Assembly (NCBI GenBank): GCA_937899725.1
Contig: CALCCA010000204.1
Coordinates: 1 to 64,000 of the forward strand
Origin: an uncultured Halomicronema sp.
GTDB taxonomy: Bacteria > Cyanobacteriota > Cyanobacteriia > Phormidesmidales > Phormidesmidaceae
DNA length: 64,000 nucleotides
Direction: 5' to 3'
Part shown: positions 1 through 8,825 of the stretch, one piece after another
How positions within the stretch are numbered: position 1 is the stretch's first letter
How the letters are laid out: the number at the start of each line of letters is the position of its first letter
The notes under the pieces: model-generated
Seen by the model: the letters and a program-made list of their open reading frames with translations, nothing else
Database searches by the model: none
Told to the model about the DNA's origin: nothing
Made by a program: the position numbers and the translations under genes

Positions 1-849
1 ATGGGGCTCGGCTATGCCGAAATGTCCAACGATGGGGGCGACGTTCAATTTGGTCGCTATTGGGCACAGGTCTTTGCTGCGCCCGAAGCCGTTTCTCCCG
101 ATCCAGAAGTGATCCCAGCCCCGGTCATGCCGCCGGTATCGCCGACTGTGCCCATGTCGCCGTCGATTGTGGGCACTGATGGCGACGACGTGATTCGCGC
201 CGGGGCTGACAATGACGTAATTCAGGCGGGTGCCGGTCGGGACAGCATCTTTGGCCGCAAAGGTGACGATACGATCTGGGGCGAAGCCGGTGACGACAGA
301 GTGCTTGGCCAGCGAGGCGACGACACCCTCAAAGGCGGGGCTGGCAACGATCGCCTCAACGGTGGCCTCGGCAGCGATCGCCTATATGGCGACCAGGGCG
401 ATGATCGGCTCAATGGCCAAAAGGGAGATGACTATTTAACAGGCGGCAGCGGCAGCGATCGCCTCCGGGGCGGCCAGGGTCGCGATTGGCTGTTGGGAGC
501 AGAGGCCCAAGTGGGCGTGCCGGGCCGGCACGAACGCGATGTATTGATTGGCGGGCAAGACGCCGACATCTTTATCTTGGGTGATGAGTCCCGAGCCTAC
601 TATGACGATGGCCAAGCCAACACCACTGGCTTTGAGGATTATGCCTGGTTAAAGGATTTCAGTCTGACACAGGGAGACGAAATCCAACTGCATGGCGCAG
701 CCCAGGACTACTCACTGGGCGCAACGCCCAAGGGTGTCGCGAAGGGCCAAGGTCTGTTCTTGAAAACTGCTGGTGCTGATGAATTGATTGCGGTGGTGCA
801 AATAGAGGATGCCTTAACGCTGCCAAGCGACGCTTTCAATTTCGTGTAG
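1..849 (+). CDS. CAP/SCP-domain protein with C-terminal RTX calcium-binding repeats (5' end outside window)
   Basis: This is the 3' part of a secreted protein; the gene very probably begins before base 1, so the ATG at base 1 is likely an internal methionine. The first 28 residues (MGLGY... and YWAQVF) match the end of a CAP/PR-1-type domain. A Pro-rich linker follows at about residues 30-55. Some 12 glycine/aspartate nonapeptides of the GGxGxDxLx type (for example GGAGNDRLN, GDQGDDRLN) span about residues 57-185; these form a Ca2+-binding beta-roll. The last 90 residues (DADIFILGD..., FEDYAWLKDF, GDEIQLHG) resemble the cap found after RTX repeats in serralysin-type exported proteins. The family is usually exported by type I secretion, but no transporter gene is visible here. 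A strong hairpin follows the stop codon. Confidence 0.85.
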   Translation: MGLGYAEMSNDGGDVQFGRYWAQVFAAPEAVSPDPEVIPAPVMPPVSPTVPMSPSIVGTDGDDVIRAGADNDVIQAGAGRDSIFGRKGDDTIWGEAGDDRVLGQRGDDTLKGGAGNDRLNGGLGSDRLYGDQGDDRLNGQKGDDYLTGGSGSDRLRGGQGRDWLLGAEAQVGVPGRHERDVLIGGQDADIFILGDESRAYYDDGQANTTGFEDYAWLKDFSLTQGDEIQLHGAAQDYSLGATPKGVAKGQGLFLKTAGADELIAVVQIEDALTLPSDAFNFV

Positions 850-926
850 CACTCACTGCGATGGCACGAGAGAGCGGCTGTCAGGATGAGGATTGCTCCC
901 TGGAAGCCACTGCCCAACTGCCTCTA

Positions 927-964
927 GCCCATAGCCTGAGCAACTTACCGCTCAGGCTATGGGC
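927..964. terminator. 15-bp perfect hairpin between convergent genes
   Basis: GCCCATAGCCTGAGC (927-941) and its exact complement (950-964) are separated by an 8-nt loop. It lies between the RTX gene (+) and sufR (-), so it can serve both. A weak T-rich run (ATTTGATT) follows on the + side, so the terminator role is likely but not proven. Confidence 0.6.
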
Positions 965-1052
965 ATTTGATTGAGTATCATCTACAGAGATCGCCCTGAA
1001 CTGCCCCGCTTCGCCGAGAGCCAACGGTCTTCTCAGCTTCCCCAACATCGAT

Positions 1053-1742
1053 TCAAGCCAAGAGGCGACCGTCTGCTTCAACCGCTGGCGCTTGCACCAG
1101 GTAGCCGCAGCGATGCTCACCCTCCACGAGCCAGTGAGTGCGCTGCACCGTGCAATCAGGCAGCGCCAATTGAAACATCTCTAGCTCGTGGCCACAAACG
1201 CTGGGAAACGACTCGGCGATATGAGAAATGGCGCAGTTATATTCTGCAATAACGTAGCAGGGACCAGCCGCCGCCGACCCGTCACCCTCTGGCTGCACTT
1301 CTTGCCACTCCGCCATATACCCTTCTCGCTTGCGGAGTTTGACCAAGTGATCGACCCGATCCGTGATCGCTCCCTCGCCCATCTGCTTGCGATAGTCTTC
1401 GGCCTTACGCTGCCACTGCTTTTGCAGAATCGTGCCCACCTGATCTTGGCCCACGGTTTCGGCCAGGGTATCGAGCAGCGAAATCGCAAACTCGTCATAC
1501 TGGGCCGGAAAGCGATCGCGCCCTTTGCGGCTCAACCGGTAGAGATAGTTAGGACGACCCATCCCAGCCTGCTCGGCGCGATGCTCGATCAGGTCTTCCG
1601 CAATTAAATCTTTGAGATGTCGGCGAATCGCCTGGGGGCTAACGCCGAGGGATTCCGCCAACGCCTGGGCACCGGCCTCGCCCTGCTTCAACAAACTTTG
1701 CAGAATGTCTTCCTTAGTAGACGGCGGCTGTAGAGAAGTCAT
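1053..1742 (-). CDS. sufR: SufR, Fe-S-sensing transcriptional repressor of the suf operon
   Basis: This is a DeoR/ArsR-like winged-helix repressor that in cyanobacteria binds an Fe-S cluster and represses sufBCDS when clusters are sufficient. The helix-turn-helix is at about residues 14-48 (QALAESLGVSPQAIRRHLKDL). The C-terminal half carries the family cysteines in CYVIAEYNCAI, FPSVCGHELEMF, ALPDC and GEHRCGYLV. I chose the ATG at 1742 (MTSLQPPS), giving 229 residues, close to the family length; an in-frame GTG-type start 30 bases upstream is possible. It is divergent from ftrC-sufBCDS, and three palindromic operators fill the shared spacer, which suggests autoregulation as well as operon control. 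Confidence 0.95.
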   Translation of the reverse strand: MTSLQPPSTKEDILQSLLKQGEAGAQALAESLGVSPQAIRRHLKDLIAEDLIEHRAEQAGMGRPNYLYRLSRKGRDRFPAQYDEFAISLLDTLAETVGQDQVGTILQKQWQRKAEDYRKQMGEGAITDRVDHLVKLRKREGYMAEWQEVQPEGDGSAAAGPCYVIAEYNCAISHIAESFPSVCGHELEMFQLALPDCTVQRTHWLVEGEHRCGYLVQAPAVEADGRLLA

Positions 1743-1955
1743 TTTTGCAACCCAGTCAACGCTGACAGACACATCAAGTCAATGGCACACCCGAGTTCCA
1801 AGCACCTCGGCATCGCCCTGTAGCCGACTGCCGTCGCCGAACCGCGACCCAGCCATACCCACATTCAAGCCGTTCAACCGCCCAGCTCACACCAGCAAAT
1901 CACCTAGAGGCAAATCCCAGTAGCTGGCCCAGTCGGTTATCAAACCCCAATTTAA

Positions 1956-1969
1956 CAACATTGAAGTTG
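1956..1969. promoter_or_regulatory. SufR operator 1 (CAAC-N6-GTTG)
   Basis: The sequence CAACATTGAAGTTG fits the CAAC-N6-GTTG consensus described for cyanobacterial SufR. It lies just upstream of the -35 box of the ftrC promoter and on the sufR-proximal side, so it could also control sufR. Confidence 0.85.
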
Positions 1970-1976
1970 TTTTACT

Positions 1977-2006
1977 TTGACAACATCTGTGTTGTTAAAG
2001 TATTCT
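1977..2006 (+). promoter_or_regulatory. Predicted sigma70-type promoter of ftrC-suf operon
   Basis: A -35 box TTGACA (1977-1982) and a -10 box TATTCT (2001-2006) are separated by 18 bp. SufR operator 2 lies at the -35 end and inside the spacer, so bound SufR would block RNA polymerase. Confidence 0.7.
1981..1994. promoter_or_regulatory. SufR operator 2 (CAAC-N6-GTTG)
   Basis: CAACATCTGTGTTG, extended by one pair to ACAAC-N6-GTTGT, begins 25 bp after operator 1. It overlaps the predicted -35/spacer of the ftrC-suf promoter. Confidence 0.88.
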
Positions 2007-2020
2007 AGGCATACATTGAG

Positions 2021-2034
2021 CAACCTAGAGGTTG
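2021..2034. promoter_or_regulatory. SufR operator 3 (CAAC-N6-GTTG)
   Basis: CAACCTAGAGGTTG starts 40 bp after operator 2 and downstream of the predicted -10 box, so it lies in the transcribed leader. Its central six bases (CTAGAG) differ from those of the other two sites. Confidence 0.8.
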
Positions 2035-2086
2035 TTTTAATTATAAGATTGAACTGTTCATACGCCACTTCATCCCCAAAAGTCAG

Positions 2087-2446
2087 ATGCAAGATAATAC
2101 GACAACTCAAGGTACAGAAAAGAATTTAGAGCTGATGCGGAACTTTGCTCAGAGTTACGCCAAGCGCACAGGCACGTATTTCTGCTCTGACTTGGGCGTC
2201 ACCGCAGTGGTGCTAGAGGGCTTAGCGAAGCATAAAGATGACTTGGGTGCACCGCTCTGTCCCTGTCGCCATTACGAAGACAAAGAAGCGGAAGCCAAAG
2301 CCACCTATTGGAACTGCCCTTGCGTCCCAATGCAAGAGCGGCATGAATGTCACTGCATGTTGTTTTTGACTGAAGACAATCCCTTTGCCGGTGATCAGCA
2401 AGATATCTCCTTCGAAGAGATTCGCTCCGAAACCAACCAGTATTAA
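2087..2446 (+). CDS. ftrC: Ferredoxin-thioredoxin reductase catalytic (beta) subunit
   Basis: This is the catalytic subunit of FTR, which passes electrons from photosynthetic ferredoxin to thioredoxin through an Fe4S4 cluster next to a redox disulfide. The protein has 119 residues, typical of the family. The diagnostic cysteine motifs are LCPC, NCPC and CHC, with one further Cys in YFCSDLG. It is the first gene after the SufR operators and lies 90 bp before sufB, so it appears to be co-transcribed with the Fe-S assembly genes. The variable alpha subunit is not in the window. The ATG at 2087 is the only plausible start. Confidence 0.95.
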   Translation: MQDNTTTQGTEKNLELMRNFAQSYAKRTGTYFCSDLGVTAVVLEGLAKHKDDLGAPLCPCRHYEDKEAEAKATYWNCPCVPMQERHECHCMLFLTEDNPFAGDQQDISFEEIRSETNQY

Positions 2447-2536
2447 ATTCCCAACCAGGGCTCAGCCTGTGGGTTGGGAAACGCCTTGATCGGGCGATCG
2501 CCCGGATACTTTATTGCTGTCTCTCCCCCTGTGTCT

Positions 2537-3973
2537 ATGACTGCCTCTGTTAAGTCTCTCGTTAGCCAGCCTTACAAGTACGGTTTCACGACGGATATCG
2601 AAGCCGACACCATTCCCCGTGGCCTGACTGAAGACACGGTGCGGCTGATTTCGGCCAAAAAGAATGAGCCCGAATTCATGCTGGAGTTTCGGCTCAAGGC
2701 CTATCGCAAATGGCTGACCATGACCGAGCCCGACTGGCCTAACGTCGGGTATCCGCCCATCAGCTATCAAGACATCATTTATTACTCCGCCCCCAAGCAA
2801 GAGAAGAAAAAGCTCGATAGCCTCGATGATGCCGACCCGGCGCTGCTGGAAACCTTTGAAAAGCTGGGTTTACCCCTCTCCGAGCAAAAGCGACTGGCGA
2901 ACGTCGCGGTTGATGCCGTCTTTGACAGCGTCTCCATTGGCACCACCTATAAAGAAAAGCTGGCCGAAGATGGCGTCATCTTCTGTTCCATTTCGGAAGC
3001 CTTGGAAGAGCATCCAGAGCTAATCGAAAAGTACTTGGGTACGGTGGTGCCGGTCGGTGATAACTACTTTGCGGCGCTGAACTCAGCAGTCTTCAGTGAC
3101 GGCTCCTTTGTGTTCATTCCCAAGAACACGAAGTGCCCGATGGATTTGTCCACCTATTTCCGCATCAACAACGGCGACTCGGGACAGTTTGAGCGGACGC
3201 TGATCATTGCCGAAGAAGGCAGTTCAGTTACCTATTTAGAAGGCTGCACGGCCCCCATGTATGACAGCAACCAGCTGCATGCCGCCGTAGTAGAGCTGGT
3301 GGCGCTCGACGATGCTGACATCAAATATTCCACCGTCCAAAACTGGTTTGCCGGTGACAAAGACGGCAAAGGCGGCATCTATAACTTTGTGACCAAGCGC
3401 GGTACTTGCCACAAAAACGCCAAGATTTCTTGGACGCAGGTCGAGACTGGCTCAGCCATTACTTGGAAGTATCCCAGTTGCGTGCTGCTGGGGGACAACT
3501 CGGTTGGGGAGTTTTACTCCGTCGCGCTAACCAACAACATGCAGCAGGCCGACACCGGCACCAAAATGGTGCACATCGGCAAAAACACCCGCAGCACCAT
3601 CGTGTCGAAGGGCATTTCGGCGGGCAAGTCCAAAAACAGCTATCGCGGCTTGGTGAAAATTGGGCCAAAGGCGGCAGGCGCGCGCAATTATTCCCAGTGC
3701 GACTCCATGCTGATTGGCGATACCTCCAACGCCAATACCTACCCCTACATCCAAGTCCAAAACAGCACTGCTCAGGTGGAGCACGAAGCCTCAACTTCCA
3801 AAATTGGGGAAGACCAGCTGTTCTACTTTGCGCAGCGGGGCATTTCCCCCGAAGATGCGGTATCGATGATCATCAGCGGCTTCTGCCGTCAGGTCTTTAA
3901 CGAGCTGCCGATGGAATTTGCCGCCGAGGCGGACAAGCTGATGGCCTTGAAGTTGGAAAACACCGTGGGTTAG
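2537..3973 (+). CDS. sufB: SufB, Fe-S cluster assembly scaffold
   Basis: This is a SUF scaffold component that forms SufBC2D and accepts sulfur from SufS to build Fe-S clusters in the cytoplasm. The start ATG at 2537 gives 478 residues beginning MTASVKSLV, as in cyanobacterial SufB. The frame is open from a TTG at 2474, but those extra 21 residues lack family character. Typical stretches are present: [40 protein letters not shown] and the C-terminal [16 protein letters not shown]. The stop is four bases from the next gene, a retropepsin-like protease, which separates sufB from sufC. Confidence 0.97.
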   Translation: MTASVKSLVSQPYKYGFTTDIEADTIPRGLTEDTVRLISAKKNEPEFMLEFRLKAYRKWLTMTEPDWPNVGYPPISYQDIIYYSAPKQEKKKLDSLDDADPALLETFEKLGLPLSEQKRLANVAVDAVFDSVSIGTTYKEKLAEDGVIFCSISEALEEHPELIEKYLGTVVPVGDNYFAALNSAVFSDGSFVFIPKNTKCPMDLSTYFRINNGDSGQFERTLIIAEEGSSVTYLEGCTAPMYDSNQLHAAVVELVALDDADIKYSTVQNWFAGDKDGKGGIYNFVTKRGTCHKNAKISWTQVETGSAITWKYPSCVLLGDNSVGEFYSVALTNNMQQADTGTKMVHIGKNTRSTIVSKGISAGKSKNSYRGLVKIGPKAAGARNYSQCDSMLIGDTSNANTYPYIQVQNSTAQVEHEASTSKIGEDQLFYFAQRGISPEDAVSMIISGFCRQVFNELPMEFAAEADKLMALKLENTVG

Positions 3974-3977
3974 AGCC

Positions 3978-4400
3978 ATGATGGGCATCACCTACGCCGA
4001 TATTGAACTCATCAGAGGCGACGATCTGGCTTTGGAGCGAGCGCGCTACCTCAAACCCAGTCAAGTTAGTCGTGTCCAAGTCAGCGCGCTCGTCGATAGT
4101 GGGGCTTCAATGCTGGCAATTTCTCGCTCTTTAGCCCGTCTGCTCAACCTCAACAAAGTGGATGAGGTACAAACAGAATTGGCCCATGGTGAGGTGATGC
4201 AGGCAGAGGTTGTCGGGCCGATTGAGGTGCGGTTTGCTAACCGTCGGGCATCAGTAGATGCCGTTGTGATTGAGGCGGAGACTGAAGTTTTGCTGGGCGC
4301 AATTCCGATGCAGGGCATGGACGTGATGATTGACCCTAAATGCGAGCGGTTGATTGTCAACCCAGACAGTCCCAATCAAGCCCGCATGTTACTGAAATGA
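3978..4400 (+). CDS. Retropepsin-like (clan AA) aspartic protease-fold protein inside the suf operon
   Basis: This 140-residue single-domain protein has the retropepsin signature: a VSALVDSGAS active-site loop (D-S-G-A) at about residues 34-43 and a hydrophobic-hydrophobic-Gly motif VLLGAIPMQGMD at about residues 103-114. Such single-domain proteins act as dimers in clan AA, with one catalytic Asp from each chain. It starts four bases after sufB (ATGATG, so 3978 or 3981) and ends 69 bases before sufC, so it is almost certainly translated from the suf transcript. There is no signal peptide or membrane segment. Substrate and role are unknown, and a toxin-antitoxin-like or housekeeping role cannot be excluded. 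The family call is good; the function is not assigned. Confidence 0.85.
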   Translation: MMGITYADIELIRGDDLALERARYLKPSQVSRVQVSALVDSGASMLAISRSLARLLNLNKVDEVQTELAHGEVMQAEVVGPIEVRFANRRASVDAVVIEAETEVLLGAIPMQGMDVMIDPKCERLIVNPDSPNQARMLLK

Positions 4401-4469
4401 GCTTTTTCCAGCGTTTGACTGTGTATTGATTTGATTTTGACGTAGTTAGGATTGCTAGCCCCGAAGACC

Positions 4470-5258
4470 ATGATTAACGAGAACAGTAAAGTAATTTTGT
4501 CCGTGCGTGACCTGCAGGCCACCGTCGACGGCACGACGATCCTAAAGGGGGTCAATCTGGAAGTAAAGGCGGGAGAAGTGCATGCCATCATGGGGCTCAA
4601 CGGCTCTGGCAAGAGTACTTTCTCCAAAGTGCTGGCAGGCCATCCCGATTATGAAGTGACCGGCGGTGAGATTCAGTTTCAGGGGGCCGATATCTCGGAG
4701 CTAGAACCCCACGATCGCGCCACTGCCGGGATCTTTCTGGCTTTTCAATATCCGTTAGAAATTCCCGGCGTCAGCAATCGCGACTTTTTGCGGGTGGCCT
4801 TTAACGCCCATCGCAAGTCGCGCGGCGAAGACGAGATGGATGTTTTTGACTTTGACGACCTGATCGAAGAAAAGCTAGCAGTCGTCAAGATGGACGCCGC
4901 ATTTTTGGATCGCAGCGTCAACGAGGGCTTCTCAGGCGGTGAGAAAAAGCGCAACGAAATTCTACAAATGGCGCTGCTAGAGCCGTCTCTGGCAATTCTT
5001 GACGAGACGGATTCGGGCCTCGACATTGACGCGCTGAAAACAGTCGCAGGCGGCGTCAATCAGCTGGCTAATGCCGACAATGCGGTGGTGATGATCACCC
5101 ACTACCAGCGGCTGCTCAACTACATCGTGCCGGACTATGTGCACGTCATGGCCGATGGGCGCATCATCACGACGGGCGGTAAAGAACTCGCCGAACGTTT
5201 AGAAGCCGAAGGCTACGAAGATATCATGGCGGCGTACACAGCAGGGGCGGCAGTGTAA
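4470..5258 (+). CDS. sufC: SufC, ABC-type ATPase of Fe-S cluster assembly
   Basis: This is the cytosolic ATPase of the SufBC2D scaffold. It shows Walker [11 protein letters not shown]-loop FQYP, the ABC signature SGGEKKRNE and Walker [13 protein letters not shown], followed by the switch-region histidine in VVMITHYQR. The ATG at 4470 ([10 protein letters not shown]) gives 262 residues, near the family norm; an upstream in-frame start at 4452 adds only six residues. Its stop overlaps the sufD start by one base (TAATG), indicating translational coupling. Confidence 0.97.
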   Translation: MINENSKVILSVRDLQATVDGTTILKGVNLEVKAGEVHAIMGLNGSGKSTFSKVLAGHPDYEVTGGEIQFQGADISELEPHDRATAGIFLAFQYPLEIPGVSNRDFLRVAFNAHRKSRGEDEMDVFDFDDLIEEKLAVVKMDAAFLDRSVNEGFSGGEKKRNEILQMALLEPSLAILDETDSGLDIDALKTVAGGVNQLANADNAVVMITHYQRLLNYIVPDYVHVMADGRIITTGGKELAERLEAEGYEDIMAAYTAGAAV

Positions 5259-6601
5259 TGGCAATTCCGGTTTCTAGCATCGACCCACCCACGCAGCTAA
5301 CCAAACGCGAGCAGCGAGCCGCGTATCTCAAAGCGTTGCTCGGCACCCTGCAGGCCAACGTTCCCGCAGCCGTGGCCCTAGAGGACTTGCGCGCTCAAGC
5401 GGCGGCGATCGCCCATGAGCACACCTTCCCCACCACACGGGACGAAGACTGGCGCTTTACCGATTTAAGCGCCATGCTGTCGGTGCCCTTTCAGGCCATG
5501 CCAGCGGCCCCTGAGGTGGATGCAGGAGTCTTAGCAGCCATTGAGATGCCCGAGGCGATCGCCCGCATCGTGCTGGTCAATGGTCAGTTCAGCGCCGAGC
5601 TCTCCGATCTGGCGCAACTGCCTGCGGGTGTTGTCGTAGGCAACCTGGCGGCGCTGCAAACGGGGGCCATGGCTGACCAACTAACAGCTCGGCTAGCGCA
5701 ATCGAGCGGCGGGCATGACCTGTTCACCGCGCTCAATACCGTGGGCTTTCCAGCGGCGGCGGTCGTTTGGGTATCGCGTCATCAAGTGATTGAGCAACCG
5801 ATTCACGTGGTTTACCTGTCGGTAGATGGCGGCACTCCCACCGTCACGAGTCCGCGGTGTGTGGTCGTCGCGGAAACGGGTAGTGCCCTTACCTTGGTGG
5901 AAGACTTTTACGGGACTCACAACCAGGCTCAGTTCAACAACAGCGTGACGGAGGTGTGGGCTGATGAGAATGCCCAAGTGACCCATGTGCGGCTGCAGCG
6001 CGAAGGGCTCGGCACCTTTCACATTGGCAAGACGGCCATCACCCAGGGGCGCGATAGTCGCTACACCATCATTCCGGTGAGCTTGGGAGCGCAGGTCTCT
6101 CGCCACAACTTAGAGATGCATCAGACAGGCCCCCAAACCGATACCAATCTGTACGGGTTGGCGGCGATCTCCCAGTCGCAACTGGCTGACACCCACAGTC
6201 TGATCGCCATGAATCATCCTCACGGTACAGCGGAACAGCTGCACAAATGCATCGTGGATGATGCCGCCCATACGGTATTTAACGGCAAGGTCTGGGTGCC
6301 TCACAACGCGCAGTTGACCAACACGAGCCAGCTCAACCGCAACCTGCTGCTCTCGAACAAAGCGCGGGTCGATACCAAGCCAGAATTGGACATTGTGGCC
6401 GACAATGTAAAGTGCGCCCACGGGGCGACGGTCAGTCAACTCGATGCCAATGAGGTGTTTTATCTGCAAAGTCGGGGCATTAGTGCTGAGGCGGCGCAGC
6501 GACTGTTGATTTATGGCTTTGCGATGGACATTATCGATCGCATTCCGGTTTCCTCCTTACAAGAGACGCTGATGGCCACGGTGACCCAGCGAACGCAGTA
6601 G
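5258..6601 (+). CDS. sufD: SufD, Fe-S cluster assembly scaffold partner
   Basis: This is the SufB-related subunit of the SufBC2D complex, needed for iron acquisition. It has 447 residues. The N-terminal helical region contains TRDEDWRFTDLS, a motif typical of SufD (RDE.WRYT). The C-terminal beta-helix includes the conserved CAHGATVSQLDANEVFYLQSRGIS region. The ATG overlaps the sufC stop by one base. sufS follows after 40 bases. Confidence 0.96.
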   Translation: MAIPVSSIDPPTQLTKREQRAAYLKALLGTLQANVPAAVALEDLRAQAAAIAHEHTFPTTRDEDWRFTDLSAMLSVPFQAMPAAPEVDAGVLAAIEMPEAIARIVLVNGQFSAELSDLAQLPAGVVVGNLAALQTGAMADQLTARLAQSSGGHDLFTALNTVGFPAAAVVWVSRHQVIEQPIHVVYLSVDGGTPTVTSPRCVVVAETGSALTLVEDFYGTHNQAQFNNSVTEVWADENAQVTHVRLQREGLGTFHIGKTAITQGRDSRYTIIPVSLGAQVSRHNLEMHQTGPQTDTNLYGLAAISQSQLADTHSLIAMNHPHGTAEQLHKCIVDDAAHTVFNGKVWVPHNAQLTNTSQLNRNLLLSNKARVDTKPELDIVADNVKCAHGATVSQLDANEVFYLQSRGISAEAAQRLLIYGFAMDIIDRIPVSSLQETLMATVTQRTQ

Positions 6602-6641
6602 AGAGGTTGGCTGTTAGTGTGTTTACTTACCCTCCGTTTGA

Positions 6642-7919
6642 ATGCTTCCTATGACTCTGGCTCAAGAACTCACCCTCGCCACTAAGGTTCGTGACGACTT
6701 TCCGATTCTTCATCAGGAAGTCAACGGCCATCCGTTGGTGTATTTTGACAATGCCGCCACGTCACAAAAGCCAAAGGCAGTGCTGGAGAGCATTCGCCAT
6801 TATTACGCCGCCGACAACGCCAACGTGCACCGGGGGGTACATGCGCTGAGTGCGCGGGCGACCGATGCCTACGAGGGCGCCCGAGACAAGATTGCGGCCT
6901 TCGTCAACGCGGCGTCACGGGATGAAATCGTCTTCACTCGCAATGCCAGCGAAGCCATCAATCTGGTGGCCTACGCTTGGGGCATGAACACGCTGCAGGC
7001 GGGGGATGAAATCATTCTGTCGGTGATGGAACACCACAGTAATTTGGTGCCCTGGCAGTTTGTCGCCCAGCGGACAGGCGCGGTGCTGAAGTTCGTCGGG
7101 CTGACAGAGACCCACGAGCTGGATATGGATGAGCTGCGATCGCACCTTTCCGACCAAACCAAACTGATCACGTTGAACCACGTTTCCAACACGCTGGGCT
7201 GCATTAACCCGGTGGAAGATATTGTGGCGCTGGCTCAGCGCTATGGCGCGAAGGTGCTGATCGACGCCTGCCAGAGCACACCTCACATGCCGTTGGATGT
7301 GCAGGCATTAGGCTGTGACTGGCTGGTCGCCTCCGGCCATAAGATGTGCGGCCCGACCGGGGCCGGCTTCCTCTACGGCAAGCTGGATTTGCTGAAAGCC
7401 ATGCCACCCTTTTTGGGCGGCGGTGAAATGATTGCCGATGTGTTTTTAGATCACTCCACCTATGCGGAGCTGCCCCACAAGTTTGAAGCGGGGACGCCAG
7501 CCATTTGTGAGGCCATCACCCTGGGGGCAGCGGTGGATTATTTAAACGCGGTGGGCATGGATAAGATTGCTGATTATGAGCATGAGCTGACCCAGTACCT
7601 CTATCAGCAAATCAATCAAATTCCCCACATCACGCTCTATGGCCCTCAACCGCAGGCAGACGGCAGCGGTCGGGCCTCGTTGGCCACCTTCACGGTGGAT
7701 GGCGTGCATGCTCAAGATCTCTCGACGCTGCTAGATCAATCGGGCATTGCGGTGCGATCGGGCCATCACTGCACACAACCCCTACACCGAATTTTGGGCG
7801 TGACTTCCACAGCGCGGGCGAGCCTGTATTTCTACAACACCCGTGAGGAAATTGATATTTTCATCGCGGCGCTGAAGGACACGATCGACTTTTTCGCTAG
7901 CGTGTTTGACGACGATTGA
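6642..7919 (+). CDS. sufS: SufS, group II cysteine desulfurase
   Basis: This PLP enzyme converts cysteine to alanine and delivers persulfide sulfur to the SufBCD scaffold. The PLP lysine is in [11 protein letters not shown] and the catalytic cysteine in [11 protein letters not shown], typical of group II enzymes. The N-terminal stretch [11 protein letters not shown] and the VHRGVHALS motif are diagnostic. The protein has 425 residues from the ATG at 6642; a second ATG at 6651 is also possible. It is the last gene of the operon. No SufE gene is visible nearby. Confidence 0.96.
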   Translation: MLPMTLAQELTLATKVRDDFPILHQEVNGHPLVYFDNAATSQKPKAVLESIRHYYAADNANVHRGVHALSARATDAYEGARDKIAAFVNAASRDEIVFTRNASEAINLVAYAWGMNTLQAGDEIILSVMEHHSNLVPWQFVAQRTGAVLKFVGLTETHELDMDELRSHLSDQTKLITLNHVSNTLGCINPVEDIVALAQRYGAKVLIDACQSTPHMPLDVQALGCDWLVASGHKMCGPTGAGFLYGKLDLLKAMPPFLGGGEMIADVFLDHSTYAELPHKFEAGTPAICEAITLGAAVDYLNAVGMDKIADYEHELTQYLYQQINQIPHITLYGPQPQADGSGRASLATFTVDGVHAQDLSTLLDQSGIAVRSGHHCTQPLHRILGVTSTARASLYFYNTREEIDIFIAALKDTIDFFASVFDDD

Positions 7920-8001
7920 TGGCATGGGGCGATCGCGCCAACCCGACAGGCATCGCCTAACGAGATACCGTTTATCCCAACGCATAACGGCATTATTTTG
8001 A

Positions 8002-8675
8002 TTACCGCAATTGATCGAGCCCCCAATTTTGCGGATTGGCGTGGATGTAGGCGCGAACGTTGTCCAATTGTTGCTGGGTGCGGATGATGCGATCGTGATA
8101 ATTGCGTTGCCAGACCGGGGTACCAGGGGAACGCCGCAGGCGGTTGATTTGCCGGGTGGAAACGGATTTGTAATTGCCGATAATTGCGCCGATGGATCCG
8201 GGTGGGGGGCCGTTGGGGCGATTGGTGCCGGGTTTCACCGATCGTAGGGGCGAGGCATTGTCGCCAGATCCATCTTGCTTCAATCCAGAAAGTTGCTCCG
8301 ACAATGCCTCGCCCCTACCGGGTGTGGGTGGTTCACAAAATGCCGCGCCCCTACCGGATGTCGGCGATGCCCCCTCCGCATCATCTGCAATGGATATATC
8401 GGGCGCTTCAACAATTTCGATGATGCCGTGAACGTGGTTGGGCATCACCACAAAGGCATCCAACCGGATGTGAACAAAATGGTGCATCAACCGATGCCAT
8501 ACGCCTGGGCGGCGCGACCCGCATCATTCAACACCATGCCCTCATCTCGGATTTCCCCAAACAGATGCTGTCGCTGGTGGGCGCAAATGGTCACGAAATA
8601 ATCGCCAGGTAAGACGTAATCATACTGCCGAAGACGGGTTGACCGCCGTCGATGAATCGCTGGGTTGTAGGGCAC
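8002..8675 (-). pseudogene. REP-associated tyrosine transposase (RAYT, IS200-like), frameshifted
   Basis: Two overlapping reading frames together rebuild one RAYT. The 5' part (8675 to about 8490) gives MPYNPAIHRRRSTRLRQYDY...GRAAQA and then a stop. The 3' part (about 8500 to 8002) carries the HUH motif VVMPNHVHGII and the C-terminal YIHANPQNW signature. A one-base loss near 8495-8505 breaks the frame: restoring one base gives AVWHRLMHHFVHIRLDAF, which fits the family exactly. Between the HUH motif and the C-terminal block lies a Gly/Pro-rich insertion of about 75 residues, encoded by REP-like palindromes (see 8245-8317). The gene is likely dead, but could supply clues to the REP family it once mobilised. 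Confidence 0.85.
8245..8317. repeat. REP-like 19-bp inverted repeat pair
   Basis: TAGGGGCGAGGCATTGTCG (8245-8263) and its perfect complement (8299-8317) are separated by 35 bp. A third, shorter copy of the outer part (GCGCCCCTACCGG) lies at about 8345-8357. The pair is inside the broken RAYT gene. RAYT enzymes are known to act on REP palindromes, so this is a plausible substrate copy. Confidence 0.8.
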
Positions 8676-8825
8676 AGCCGTTCATCCTGATCAATGCTGT
8701 GCTGATAATTCCCCGATCGCAACGTCAAGATGCGGTCAGGGGGCGATCGCCGCGACGGTTGCGATCGCCTCCTGGCCAAAAGCATCACGCCTAATACGCC
8801 AGCCTTTTTGCTGATTGGGCATCGC

